Source: JABFSM01 sp963762545 (GTDB lineage: Bacteria > Gemmatimonadota > Gemmatimonadetes > Gemmatimonadales > GWC2-71-9). From it: 64,000 bases of DNA. A program made the translations under genes and the position numbers. Shown piece by piece: positions 1 to 8,272 of the stretch (positions are counted from its first letter, which is position 1; each line of letters starts with the position of its first letter). The notes under the pieces were generated by a model that had not been told where the DNA came from, made no database searches, and saw only the letters and a list, made by a program, of their open reading frames with translations. The DNA lies in assembly GCA_963762545.1 (NCBI GenBank), contig CAVXLC010000008.1:248001-312000 (forward strand). The letters are read 5' to 3'.

Positions 1-1047
1 GGCGATGGTCTCGCCGGCGCGCACCTCGAGGAGCATCCCCGGCATCACCGCTCCGGTGGGGACATCCCGCGGCGGCGCCTCGGCGGCATCTCTCACCCGC
101 GCGGTGGACGGCGCCATCGAGAGCAGCAGCTCCGCCGAGCCGGTGGCGGCGCGCTGGGCCCGATGCTGGAGGAAGCGGCCCACCAGCAGGAGGAAGATCA
201 GGGTCGCGACGCCATCGAAATACACCGGACCGGCGTCACGGATCGTGTTGACCGCTCCGCGCAGGAAGCCCGCGCCCAGCGCGATCGCCACCGGCACATC
301 CATGTGCAGCGCGCGGGCCCGGAGCGAGGCCCAGGCGCCCCGGAAGAAGATCCGGCCCGGCCAGAGCAGCGCCGGCGCGGTGAGCGCCAGGCTCACCCAG
401 CGGAAGTAGCGCTCGGTGCCGGACTCCATGCCCGAGAACCAGCCGGAGTAGAGCGCCAGCGCCACCAGCATCACGTTGCCGGCCAGCGCGCCGGCCACCC
501 CGATGTGGAGCAGCATCCGGCGATCTTCCGCGCGGCGGAGCTCGTCGGTGCGGAGCCCGCGGTGCGGGTGCGGCCGGTAGCCCAGGGTGTCGAGGTACCG
601 GGCGACGCCGGAGAGCGTGGTGCGGGCCGGGTCCCAGGCCACCCGCACCATGGAGCGGGTGACGTCGAGCTCGGCGGATATCACGCCGGGAATGGCGAGC
701 GGGACCCGCTCCACCAGCCAGACGCAGGAGGCGCAGTGCACCCCCTCCAGATACAGCTCGGTGCGCGAGAGACCGCCGGGGAGGCGGGTGACGTAGAGCG
801 CGTGAAAGGCCTCGTGGTCGAATTCCGCGAACCCGGCGCCGCTGGCATGGACCGGGGCGGTGCTTCGCTCGGGGAGGGTGTAGTAGCGGGCGAGGCCGCT
901 GGCATGGATCAGATTCCAGGCCGCCCGGCAGCCCCCACAGCAGAACTGTTCCGCCCGGCCTGTCTCGACCAGGCCGCTCGGCACCGGCAGGCCGCAGTGG
1001 GTGCACTCGACGCGCGGGGGCGCCAGCACCGGCTCAACGGTAGTCAT
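1..1047 (-). CDS. ccoI: Copper-transporting P-type ATPase CcoI/FixI, N-terminal part (cut by window edge)
   Basis: The 349 codons seen are the N-terminal part of a heavy-metal P-type ATPase of the CcoI/FixI kind, which delivers copper for assembly of cbb3 oxidase in the inner membrane. Residues about 15-45 form a Cys-rich metal-binding module (CTHC, then CCGGC). A heavy-metal-associated domain with a CASC pair follows near residue 105, and then several hydrophobic segments from about residue 180. The phosphorylation and ATP-binding domains lie beyond base 1. The ATG at 1047 overlaps the end of the upstream SafE-like gene by 14 bases. It is the last visible gene of the ccoNOQPG operon, which fixes the CcoI assignment over a general CopA. 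The reading frame stays open to the window edge. Confidence 0.88.
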   Translation of the reverse strand, partial: MTTVEPVLAPPRVECTHCGLPVPSGLVETGRAEQFCCGGCRAAWNLIHASGLARYYTLPERSTAPVHASGAGFAEFDHEAFHALYVTRLPGGLSRTELYLEGVHCASCVWLVERVPLAIPGVISAELDVTRSMVRVAWDPARTTLSGVARYLDTLGYRPHPHRGLRTDELRRAEDRRMLLHIGVAGALAGNVMLVALALYSGWFSGMESGTERYFRWVSLALTAPALLWPGRIFFRGAWASLRARALHMDVPVAIALGAGFLRGAVNTIRDAGPVYFDGVATLIFLLLVGRFLQHRAQRAATGSAELLLSMAPSTARVRDAAEAPPRDVPTGAVMPGMLLEVRAGETIA

Positions 1048-1741
1048 GCACCCGCGCGCCCCGTTCCGAGGTTTCCAGGCCCATGCCGATCCGGCCCGCG
1101 GCGGTGAGCAGTCCCATCACGACCAGCACCGCGGCGGTCATCACCGGGAGCCGCCGCCGGAACGGCCCACTCAACCGCTGCACCGCGACGCCCAGGCCCG
1201 CCATCATCGGTACCGTGCCGAGCCAGAACACCGCCATCACCAGCGCGCCGCTCCCGGGCGAGCCGGTTCCGCCGGCGGTGGCGACGAAGACGTAGAGCCA
1301 GCCGCAGGGCAGGAGCGTCGTCAGCAGGCCCAGGACGCCGGCACGGACCACCGGCGGGCGCTGCTGGATCCGCTGGAGCGCGTCCGAGAGGAGCCGCCTG
1401 GTGGAACCGGGAGGGGAAACCCGGGGCAGCCGCGCGCCCAGGGCCCGAAGGATGGTGACCGTGCCCCATCCGGCCATCAGGATGCCGGCCAGCACCGCGG
1501 CCGGCCGAGTCGCGCCGGCCATTCCCGCCGTCACGTTCACCCCGGCGCCCAGCGATCCCGCCAGCGCACCGAGGAATACATAGGACATGAGCCGCCCGCC
1601 ATTGTAGGCGATCAGCGCCAGGCGATGCTGGCGGCTTCCGGGCTCGGCGGCGTAGAAACAGGCGAACCCGCCGCACATGGCGGCGCAGTGCGGACTGCCC
1701 AGCAGGCTCGAGAGCAGGATGGTGCCGACGAGGGCCGTCAC
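1034..1741 (-). CDS. SafE/TauE-like (UreH-type) membrane protein of the cbb3 assembly operon
   Basis: A 235-residue polytopic membrane protein of the sulfite exporter TauE/SafE family, UreH/DsbD-like transmembrane subgroup. The N-terminus carries the motif SPHCAAMCGGFACF, typical of the copies found beside ccoGHIS. About six hydrophobic segments can be seen. Its partners in other genomes are CcoG, CcoH and CcoI, so a role in oxidase maturation or copper handling is inferred rather than shown. The start is GTG at 1741, overlapping the fixH stop as GTGA. A longer open frame continues upstream but would overlap fixH completely, so I reject it. Confidence 0.82.
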   Translation of the reverse strand: MTALVGTILLSSLLGSPHCAAMCGGFACFYAAEPGSRQHRLALIAYNGGRLMSYVFLGALAGSLGAGVNVTAGMAGATRPAAVLAGILMAGWGTVTILRALGARLPRVSPPGSTRRLLSDALQRIQQRPPVVRAGVLGLLTTLLPCGWLYVFVATAGGTGSPGSGALVMAVFWLGTVPMMAGLGVAVQRLSGPFRRRLPVMTAAVLVVMGLLTAAGRIGMGLETSERGARVHDYR

Positions 1742-2235
1742 GGCGAATGGCCCGGCAGTGCGGTGTCCCGCCGCAGCGTGGCGGTGTAGCGGTCGGCGCC
1801 GCGGGTTACGACGAACCGGAGCTCCCAGAGCCCGTCGTGCCCCAGCGGCACCTCCATCCGGGCCTCGCCCTCCGCATCGGTGACCGACCGGGCCTCCACG
1901 GGGTGCGCGGCGTAGGTGTTGTGAATGGCGGTAAGGCCCACCGCGGCGCCGGGCACCGGAAGGCCGGCGGCGTCGCGCAAGCGGACCGAGAGGCTCCGCC
2001 CGCCGGCAGGCTCCCGCGGGCCCAGATCGGCGTCCACGCGCCAGCCCAGGGTCCGGTTGCGCTCGCCCTGGGCCAGGGTCGAGTCCCACTCCACCGCCTT
2101 GCGGTAGTAGTCGGGCTCCACGGCGGCCGCGTCGGAATCGTTGGCGGCCCAGTAGACGATGCCGTTCCCCGCCACGGTGATGACGAGGACCGCTCCGATG
2201 CCCCACGGCCAGCGGCGTCCGGAGGAATCGGTCAT
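1738..2235 (-). CDS. fixH: FixH/CcoH family cbb3 oxidase assembly protein
   Basis: A 165-residue protein with one N-terminal membrane anchor (about residues 12-30) followed by a periplasmic domain of the FixH family. The segment around DYYRKAVEWDSTLAQ (residues 42-56) is the familiar FixH stretch near the membrane. The soluble part contains an immunoglobulin-like region ending in a series of beta strands. FixH/CcoH assists stable assembly of cbb3 oxidase. The ATG at 2235 overlaps the ccoG stop as ATGA, and its own stop overlaps the next start as GTGA, so the gene is translationally coupled on both sides. Confidence 0.85.
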   Translation of the reverse strand: MTDSSGRRWPWGIGAVLVITVAGNGIVYWAANDSDAAAVEPDYYRKAVEWDSTLAQGERNRTLGWRVDADLGPREPAGGRSLSVRLRDAAGLPVPGAAVGLTAIHNTYAAHPVEARSVTDAEGEARMEVPLGHDGLWELRFVVTRGADRYTATLRRDTALPGHSP

Positions 2236-3647
2236 GGCCGGTGATCCTCCCGGTGCTCGTCCCGTTCCGGTCCGACCAGCTCGTACGGAAACTCCCCGGT
2301 GAACCCGGCGCCGTTCAGGATCCGGAAGGTGACGTGGCGCTCGCCATCGTGGAACTCCCCCGGCGGGAGGACCACGAATACGGTGGTCGTGGCGCTCTGC
2401 CCCGCGCCGACCACCATCGGATTATCCGGCGCGATGAGCTGGGCCCGATCGGCGCCGAGGAGCTCGATCCGATAGGAGCGCTCGCTGTCCTCCCGGTTCC
2501 GGACCTTGACCCGGATCTGGTTCACCACGTTGCCGTCGGTTTCGAAGGTGAACGGCGCCCCGATGCCGCGGAGGATGGTCACCTCGGCGTTCTGTCGGAC
2601 GGCCAGGTTGTAGCCCAGGAGGCCTACCGCCACGGTGAGCGCCAGCGGATAGAGCACCACCCGCGGACGGAGCAGGTGTTTCGGCTTGCCCTCCAGACCG
2701 TCCCGGCTGCTGTAGCGAATGAGGCCGATCGGCTTTCCGATCTTGGTCATGACCGCATCGCAGGCGTCGGCGCACTGGGTGCAGTGGATGCACTCCATCT
2801 GGAGGCCGTCACGGATGTCGATGCCGGTGGGACAGGTCACGACACAGGCCTGGCAGTCGATACAGTCTCCCGCGGTGGCCGGGCGGTCCTTGATGTGCTT
2901 CCCCCGCGGCTCGCCTCTTCGATAGTCGTACCCGACGATCAGGGACTGGCGGTCCAGCAGCACCGACTGGAGCCGTCCGTAGGGGCACGCCACCAGACAG
3001 GTCTGTTCCCGGAACCAGGTGAAGTCGAAGAAGATCAGCGCCGTGGTTCCGGCCATGACGAGGAAGGAGGTCGGGTGCTCGAACGGAGAGCGCCGGACCC
3101 AGCGGGCCAGCTGCTCCACGCCGACGAAGTAGGCCAGAAAGGTGTGCGCCAGGAACAGCGCCAAGACCAGGTACACCGCGTACTTGAGCAGCCGGCGGGC
3201 CGAGAGCCCTTTCTGCTGGTCCATGCGAAGGGAGCCGGACCGGCCGCCTTCGAGCAGGCGCTCGAGGGGGCGGAACAGGAACTCCATATATACGGTCTGG
3301 GGGCAGGCCCAGCCGCACCAGACCCGCCCGAAAAGCGCGGTGAGCAGGAAGATCCCGATGGCGATGCTCACGAAGAGCAGCATGAAGAGCAGCGTGTCGG
3401 TCGGCAGAAAGGTGGTGCCGAAGAGCATGAATTTCCGGTGGGGCAGATCCAGCAGAATGAGCGGCTTCCCGCCCATCCGGAGGTACGGGATGATGAAGAA
3501 CACGAACATCAGCGCGTAGGCCACCACCTGACGCCGGGTGAGGAACTTCCCGGCGGAGGGCTTGGGCCGGATGTAGCGGCGCGAGCCATCCTCATTGAGG
3601 GTGGAGAGAACCCGGAGGGGCGGGTGCGCCGGGGGGGCCGCGCTCAT
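2232..3647 (-). CDS. ccoG: Cytochrome c oxidase accessory protein CcoG (FixG)
   Basis: A 471-residue membrane iron-sulfur protein that takes part in copper reduction and cbb3 oxidase maturation. Early membrane spans begin near residue 35. A GWACPQ motif lies in the membrane part. Two ferredoxin-type cluster motifs follow (CIDCQACVVTCP and CIHCTQCADAC). The C-terminal 110 residues form an Ig-like periplasmic domain. The open frame runs 74 codons further upstream, but that stretch lies over ccoP in another frame and looks non-coding. I take the ATG at 3647, 14 bases after the ccoP stop. Confidence 0.95.
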   Translation of the reverse strand: MSAAPPAHPPLRVLSTLNEDGSRRYIRPKPSAGKFLTRRQVVAYALMFVFFIIPYLRMGGKPLILLDLPHRKFMLFGTTFLPTDTLLFMLLFVSIAIGIFLLTALFGRVWCGWACPQTVYMEFLFRPLERLLEGGRSGSLRMDQQKGLSARRLLKYAVYLVLALFLAHTFLAYFVGVEQLARWVRRSPFEHPTSFLVMAGTTALIFFDFTWFREQTCLVACPYGRLQSVLLDRQSLIVGYDYRRGEPRGKHIKDRPATAGDCIDCQACVVTCPTGIDIRDGLQMECIHCTQCADACDAVMTKIGKPIGLIRYSSRDGLEGKPKHLLRPRVVLYPLALTVAVGLLGYNLAVRQNAEVTILRGIGAPFTFETDGNVVNQIRVKVRNREDSERSYRIELLGADRAQLIAPDNPMVVGAGQSATTTVFVVLPPGEFHDGERHVTFRILNGAGFTGEFPYELVGPERDEHREDHRP

Positions 3648-3661
3648 GCCGTCGGCTCCGC

Positions 3662-4243
3662 CTACCGGCCCGCCACCGAGTCGGCGCGGACTCCCTGGGG
3701 CGGCTTGGGGTCCTTCGGGTTGGTGCCCGAGAGCGTCGTGACGTACCCCACCACGGCCACGAGCTGGGCGGGCTTCAGGATCTTGCCCCACGCCGGCATG
3801 CCCTTGGCGAGCACACCCTCGTTGACCGTCTTCAGGATTTCCATCGGCTTCCCGCCATGAAGCCACCACGCATCGGTGAGATTGGGCCCGATGTTGCCGC
3901 CGGCGTCGGCCCGGTGGCAGGGGGAGCAGGTGGTGCTGAAGGTCGCCTTGCCCAGCTCATGCTGGGCCGGGTCTTTCGCGGCCGACAGCAGGGTGGCCTC
4001 GGTGACCGACCGGAGCGGATCGTTCCGGGCCACCACCGAGTCGGCGATGGCCATGTTGCGCCGATAGTCGGCCAGCCGCCCCGCGCCCGGCCCGATCCAG
4101 GGCACGTTGAGGAGGTAGAGCACCGCGTACACGATGGTGGCGTAGAAGACATACAGCCACCACCGCGGCATCGGATTGTCGTACTCCTGGATGCCGTCGT
4201 AGTCGTGCTCGAGCAGGCGGTCGGCGTCGCGTTCGGGGGTCAT
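3662..4243 (-). CDS. ccoP: cbb3 oxidase subunit CcoP, single-haem form
   Basis: A 193-residue membrane-anchored cytochrome c. The N-terminus has the CcoP signature region with one membrane span (PRWWLYVFYATIVYAVLY, about residues 26-43). One haem c site, CSPCH, starts at residue 106, and MPAWG near residue 148 supplies the likely Met ligand. Classical CcoP has two haem c domains and about 300 residues, so this is the short mono-haem version. It passes electrons from soluble cytochrome c to CcoO. The stop precedes ccoG by 14 bases and the start overlaps ccoQ by four. Confidence 0.93.
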   Translation of the reverse strand: MTPERDADRLLEHDYDGIQEYDNPMPRWWLYVFYATIVYAVLYLLNVPWIGPGAGRLADYRRNMAIADSVVARNDPLRSVTEATLLSAAKDPAQHELGKATFSTTCSPCHRADAGGNIGPNLTDAWWLHGGKPMEILKTVNEGVLAKGMPAWGKILKPAQLVAVVGYVTTLSGTNPKDPKPPQGVRADSVAGR

Positions 4244-4437
4244 GGCTGGTCTCCGTGGCGCGGCGTGACCGGATGTTCGTCATCGAGCGGCATGCGGGCG
4301 GCGGCATCGTACCCCGCCTTGCGCGCGGGCGACAGCACCCGGAATACCACGGCCACGAAAACGATGAAGAAGATGACGAGCCCCACCTCGGCGTAGAAGG
4401 CCAGGCCGGCGTTGCTCATGATTTCCGAGAGCCGCAT
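4240..4437 (-). CDS. ccoQ: Small cbb3 oxidase subunit CcoQ
   Basis: A 65-residue protein with a single membrane helix (about residues 16-36, rich in V, F and I), then a short charged cytoplasmic tail containing LSPARKAGYDAAA. Size, topology and position between ccoNO and ccoP match CcoQ, a small subunit that stabilises the oxidase. The ATG at 4437 lies one base from the ccoNO stop. The stop overlaps the ccoP start as ATGA. Confidence 0.85.
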   Translation of the reverse strand: MRLSEIMSNAGLAFYAEVGLVIFFIVFVAVVFRVLSPARKAGYDAAARMPLDDEHPVTPRHGDQP

Positions 4438-4438
4438 G

Positions 4439-6640
4439 TCAGTTCCCTCCCGCGCCGGCGCGGGCCACCGCCGGCGGCGCCGCGTGGATGTCCTTGCCGA
4501 GGCGCTGGAGATAGGCCACCATCGCGATGATCTCCTTGTCGCCGAGCCCCTTCGGGCCGCCCTGGGACTCGATGCTGGCCGCGATGGTCCGGGCCTGCTC
4601 TCGGGCCATTTCGGGAGCGTGGCCGATCGCGTCTCCATAAGGCACCCCCAGCATGGCCATGACATCCACCCGCCGCTGAATGCCGTCGAAGTCCAGCCGG
4701 TTGGTGAGCATCCACCGGTAGACCGGCATGATGGACTTGGGCGTGATGGCCCGGGGGTTCTCCAGGTGCCGCACGTGCCAGAGATCGGGATACTTGCCGC
4801 CCTCCCGCGCCAGGTCGGGACCGATCCGCCGGGACCCCCAGAGGAAGGGATGATCGTAGACAAATTCACCCGGCTTGGAGTACTCCCCGTAGCGCTCGGT
4901 CTCGTGCCGGAGCGGCCGGATCATCTGGGAGTGGCAGTTGAAGCAGCCTTCCCGGATATAGAGATCGCGGCCCGCGAGCTCGAGCGGGGTATACGGCTTG
5001 ACCGAGGCGATGCTGGGGACGTTCGAGCGGATCAGAAACGTCGGAATGATTTCGAACAGCGACGCCACGATGACCGCCACCACGACCATCACCGTGAAGG
5101 TGACCGGGAGCCGCTCCCAGGTCCGGTGCCAGGCCGCCCGGGTAAACCGGGCCAGCGCGCCGGCCGGCGCGGGCGTGCCATGCCCGGGCGCTTCGACGTA
5201 GACCTTGGCGAGCGGCGCCGCCTTGACCTCGGGTACCTCGTACCGGGCCGGGCGCGATTTCCAGGTCCGGAACACGTTGTAGCCGAACATGATCATGCCG
5301 ATCAGGTACATCGTCCCGCCCGCCGCCCGGACCCAGTACATCGGCATCAGCTTCATCGTGGTCTCGATGAAGTCGGGGAACTGCAGCCGCCCGGTCTCGT
5401 CGAAGGCGCGCCACATCAACCCCTGGGTCAGCCCGGCGCTGTAGATGGCCGTGGCATAGAGAATCATGCCGAAGGTGGCGAGCCAGAAGTGCCACTCGGC
5501 CAGCTTGACGCTGTGGAGCCTGGTCTGGAAGAGCCGGGGAGCCAGCCAGTAGATCATGCCGAAGGTGAGGAACCCGTTCCAGCCCAGGGTGCCGGTATGG
5601 ACATGGGCGATGATCCAGTCGGTATAGTGGGCCAGCGCGTTGACGCTCTTGACCGAGAGCATCGGCCCCTCGAACGTCGCCATGCCATAGCAGGTGACGG
5701 CCACGACGAAGAACTTGAGGATCGGATCCTCGACCACCTTCTTCCACGCCCCGCGCAGGGTGAGCAGGCCGTTGATCATGCCGCCCCAGGAAGGCATCCA
5801 CAGCATGATCGAGAAGACCATGCCCAGCGTAGAGGCCCATTCCGGCAGGGCCGTGTAGTGGAGGTGGTGCGGACCGGCCCAGATATATAGGAAGACGATG
5901 GTCCAGAAATGCAGAATGGACAGGCGGTAGCTGTACACCGGCCGTTCCGCCGCCTTGGGCATGAAGTAGTACATCAGCCCGAGGAACGGCGTGGTCAGAA
6001 AGAACGCCACGGCATTGTGACCGTACCACCACTGCATGAACGCGTCCTGAACCCCGGCATAGACCGAGTAGCTCTTGAGCGGGCCGGCCGGGAGGGACAG
6101 GTTGTTGAAGATGTGAAGGATGGCCACCGTGACGATGCTGGCGATGTAGAACCAGAGCGCCACGTAGAGGTGGCGCTCCCGCCGCCGCGCGATGGTGCCG
6201 AAGAAGTTCACCGCGAAGATGACCCACACCACCGCGATGGCGATGTCGATCGGCCATTCCAGCTCGGCGTATTCCTTGGCCTGGGTGAAGCCGAGCGGCA
6301 GGGTGATGGCCGCCGCCACGATGATGAGCTGCCAGCCCCAGAAATGGATGTTGCTCAGCCGGTCGGAGAACATCCGGGCCTTGAGCAGCCGCTGGGTCGA
6401 ATAGTAGGCGCCGGTGAAGAAGGCATTGCCCGCGAACGCGAAGATCACCGCGTTGGTATGGAGCGGGCGCAGCCGCCCGAAGCTGAGCCACGGGATGCCC
6501 GAGGTCAGCTCGGGACGCGCCAGCAGCAGCGCGATCAGCAGACCGACCGACATCCCCACCAGGCCCCAGATGAAGGTGGCCCAGAGGAACTTTCTGACGA
6601 TCGCGTCGTCGTAGGAGAAGGTTTCGAGCTCGGTGGCCAT
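4439..6640 (-). CDS. ccoNO: Fused cbb3 oxidase catalytic and monohaem subunits CcoN-CcoO
   Basis: A 733-residue fusion. Residues 1 to about 475 form the haem-copper oxidase core CcoN. It has 12 or more hydrophobic segments and conserved histidines, including HTNAV near the start, a WWYGHNAV stretch, GPHHLHY, and HVHTGTLGWNG, which belongs to the CcoN catalytic region. A linker follows, then one membrane anchor (about residues 510-530). The CcoO cytochrome c domain has its haem site CFNCH at residue 566. The enzyme reduces O2 at low concentration and pumps protons. I chose ATG 6640 over the in-frame ATG 48 bases upstream because GGAG sits eight bases before it and family members begin near this point. 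Confidence 0.95.
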   Translation of the reverse strand: MATELETFSYDDAIVRKFLWATFIWGLVGMSVGLLIALLLARPELTSGIPWLSFGRLRPLHTNAVIFAFAGNAFFTGAYYSTQRLLKARMFSDRLSNIHFWGWQLIIVAAAITLPLGFTQAKEYAELEWPIDIAIAVVWVIFAVNFFGTIARRRERHLYVALWFYIASIVTVAILHIFNNLSLPAGPLKSYSVYAGVQDAFMQWWYGHNAVAFFLTTPFLGLMYYFMPKAAERPVYSYRLSILHFWTIVFLYIWAGPHHLHYTALPEWASTLGMVFSIMLWMPSWGGMINGLLTLRGAWKKVVEDPILKFFVVAVTCYGMATFEGPMLSVKSVNALAHYTDWIIAHVHTGTLGWNGFLTFGMIYWLAPRLFQTRLHSVKLAEWHFWLATFGMILYATAIYSAGLTQGLMWRAFDETGRLQFPDFIETTMKLMPMYWVRAAGGTMYLIGMIMFGYNVFRTWKSRPARYEVPEVKAAPLAKVYVEAPGHGTPAPAGALARFTRAAWHRTWERLPVTFTVMVVVAVIVASLFEIIPTFLIRSNVPSIASVKPYTPLELAGRDLYIREGCFNCHSQMIRPLRHETERYGEYSKPGEFVYDHPFLWGSRRIGPDLAREGGKYPDLWHVRHLENPRAITPKSIMPVYRWMLTNRLDFDGIQRRVDVMAMLGVPYGDAIGHAPEMAREQARTIAASIESQGGPKGLGDKEIIAMVAYLQRLGKDIHAAPPAVARAGAGGN

Positions 6641-6880
6641 CGGCGCTCCGGTGTCGGGGGCGGGGCGAAATACAGGCAAACGGGGCACCGGCCAGGCTGC
6701 CGCGACCCGGCTCCGGCGCCTCGGGACTCATCTGAGCCTCAGAGCAGGAGACATTCTACCCGATCGGGAATGAAGCCAAAATGAAGGCCCCATGAAAAAG
6801 GGTCCCCCCTTCCTGTTCTCTTAACCCTATCCTCATGGTCCCGGCCCTAGACTGCGAGTGTCCCCCGACGCCGGGCACCC
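6641..6880. promoter_or_regulatory. Divergent control region between ccoNO and tnaA
   Basis: This 240-base intergenic region separates the minus-strand oxidase operon from the plus-strand tryptophanase gene and is visibly more AT-rich than its surroundings in its middle. It contains a candidate minus-strand promoter (listed separately) and a near-perfect inverted repeat TCTGAG-C-CTCAGA at 6731-6743. I found no Fnr/Anr-type box and no tryptophan-containing leader peptide of the TnaC kind. The plus-strand promoter is not evident. Confidence 0.5.
6753..6781 (-). promoter_or_regulatory. Candidate sigma-70-like promoter of the cbb3 operon
   Basis: On the minus strand, a TAGAAT -10 element (6758-6753) lies 17 bases after TTTTGG (6781-6776). 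The -35 match is weak. The element lies about 113 bases upstream of the ccoNO start, and the small inverted repeat at 6731-6743 sits just downstream of it. Confidence 0.3.
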
Positions 6881-8257
6881 GTGAAGTTCAAGACCATCAT
6901 CGAGCCGTTCCGGATCAAGACGGTGGAGCCGATCCGCCAGACCACGGACGCCGAGCGGGCGGCGGCCATCCGTGCCGCGCACTACAACGTCTTCCAGCTC
7001 GACGCGGAAGCCGTGCTGATCGACCTCCTCACCGATTCCGGCACCGGGGCGATGTCGGTGTACCAGTGGGCCGGCATGATGAAGGGCGACGAATCCTACG
7101 CCGGGGGCCGTTCCTTCCATGCCTTCGTCAAGTCGGTGACCGAGATCACCGGGTTCCGCCACGTGATTCCGACCCACCAGGGGCGCGCCGCCGAGCACAT
7201 TCTCTCCCGGGCGGTGCTGACGCCCGGATCCATCGTCCCCAACAACACCCACTTCGATACCACCCGGGCCAACGTCGAGCACTGCGGCGCGATCGCGCTC
7301 AACCTGCCCATCGCCGAGGGGCACCAGCCGCAGACGATCCACCCCTTCAAGGGGAACATGGATCTCGCCGCGCTGGAGCGGGTGCTGCGGGAGAACCCGG
7401 GCATGGTGCCGCTGGTGATGACCACGGTCACCAACAACTCGGAGGGCGGTCAGCCGGTCAGCATGGAGAATATCCGCCGCACCTCGGCGCTCTGCCGGGC
7501 GCACGGCGTCCCCTTCTTCATCGATGCCTGCCGATTTGCCGAGAACGCCTGGTTCATCAAGACGCGCGAGCCGGGCTATGCCGACCGGACGCCGCTGGAA
7601 ATCGCGCAGGAGATGTTCGCCCTCGCCGACGGCTGCACCATGAGCGCCAAGAAGGACGGGCTGGCCAACATCGGCGGCTTTCTCGCGATGAACGACGACG
7701 CCCTCGCCGCGACCTGCCGCAACTCCCTCATCCTGACCGAGGGATTCCCGACCTACGGCGGGCTGGCCGGGTACGATCTCGAGGCCATCGCGGTCGGGCT
7801 GTTCGAGGCGCTGGACCCCGCCTACCTGCATTACCGGATCCGCTCGGTGGAGTACCTCGCCGAGAAGATGATCGCCGCCGGGATTCCCATCGTCCGTCCC
7901 GCGGGCGGCCACGCCCTCTACCTCGATGCCCGCAGCTGGCTCCCGCACATTCCGCCGCTCCAGTACCCGGGCTGGGCCCTGTCGGTGGCGCTGTATGTCG
8001 AGGGAGGGATCCGGGCCTGCGAGATCGGCTCGGTGATGTTCGGACGGCAACCCGACGGCAGCGAGCGGGCCGCCGATCTCGAGCTGGTGCGCCTGGCCTT
8101 TCCACGGCGGGTGTACACCCAGAGCCACATGGACTACGTGGCCGAAGTGCTGCTGCACCTGAACACCATCGCCCAGGACATTCGCGGCGTGCGCATCGTG
8201 GAACAGCCTCCGGCGCTGCGCCACTTCACCGCCAAGTTCGAGCCCCTGCCCCGTTAG
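6881..8257 (+). CDS. tnaA: Tryptophanase (tryptophan indole-lyase)
   Basis: A 458-residue PLP enzyme of the beta-eliminating lyase family, cleaving L-tryptophan to indole, pyruvate and ammonia in the cytosol. The PLP lysine is K258 in SAKKDG. Tryptophanase rather than tyrosine phenol-lyase is indicated by three positions that differ between the two enzymes. They are Asp126 in HFDTTR (Thr in the lyase for tyrosine), CEIGS in place of the MERG arginine, and His448 in LRHFTAKF (Phe in tyrosine phenol-lyase). The start is GTG at 6881, where the family-typical start region (EPFRIK) follows directly. It is followed after 15 bases by a paralogue and is probably co-transcribed with it. Substrate choice is inferred from these residues. 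Confidence 0.88.
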   Translation: MKFKTIIEPFRIKTVEPIRQTTDAERAAAIRAAHYNVFQLDAEAVLIDLLTDSGTGAMSVYQWAGMMKGDESYAGGRSFHAFVKSVTEITGFRHVIPTHQGRAAEHILSRAVLTPGSIVPNNTHFDTTRANVEHCGAIALNLPIAEGHQPQTIHPFKGNMDLAALERVLRENPGMVPLVMTTVTNNSEGGQPVSMENIRRTSALCRAHGVPFFIDACRFAENAWFIKTREPGYADRTPLEIAQEMFALADGCTMSAKKDGLANIGGFLAMNDDALAATCRNSLILTEGFPTYGGLAGYDLEAIAVGLFEALDPAYLHYRIRSVEYLAEKMIAAGIPIVRPAGGHALYLDARSWLPHIPPLQYPGWALSVALYVEGGIRACEIGSVMFGRQPDGSERAADLELVRLAFPRRVYTQSHMDYVAEVLLHLNTIAQDIRGVRIVEQPPALRHFTAKFEPLPR

Positions 8258-8272
8258 CCGAGACCAACCGCC

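Noticed and set aside
6832..6880. Possible TnaC-like leader peptide before tnaA
   Set aside because: The ATG at 6835 opens a frame without a stop before tnaA and without a tryptophan codon in the right place; no attenuation structure is visible.
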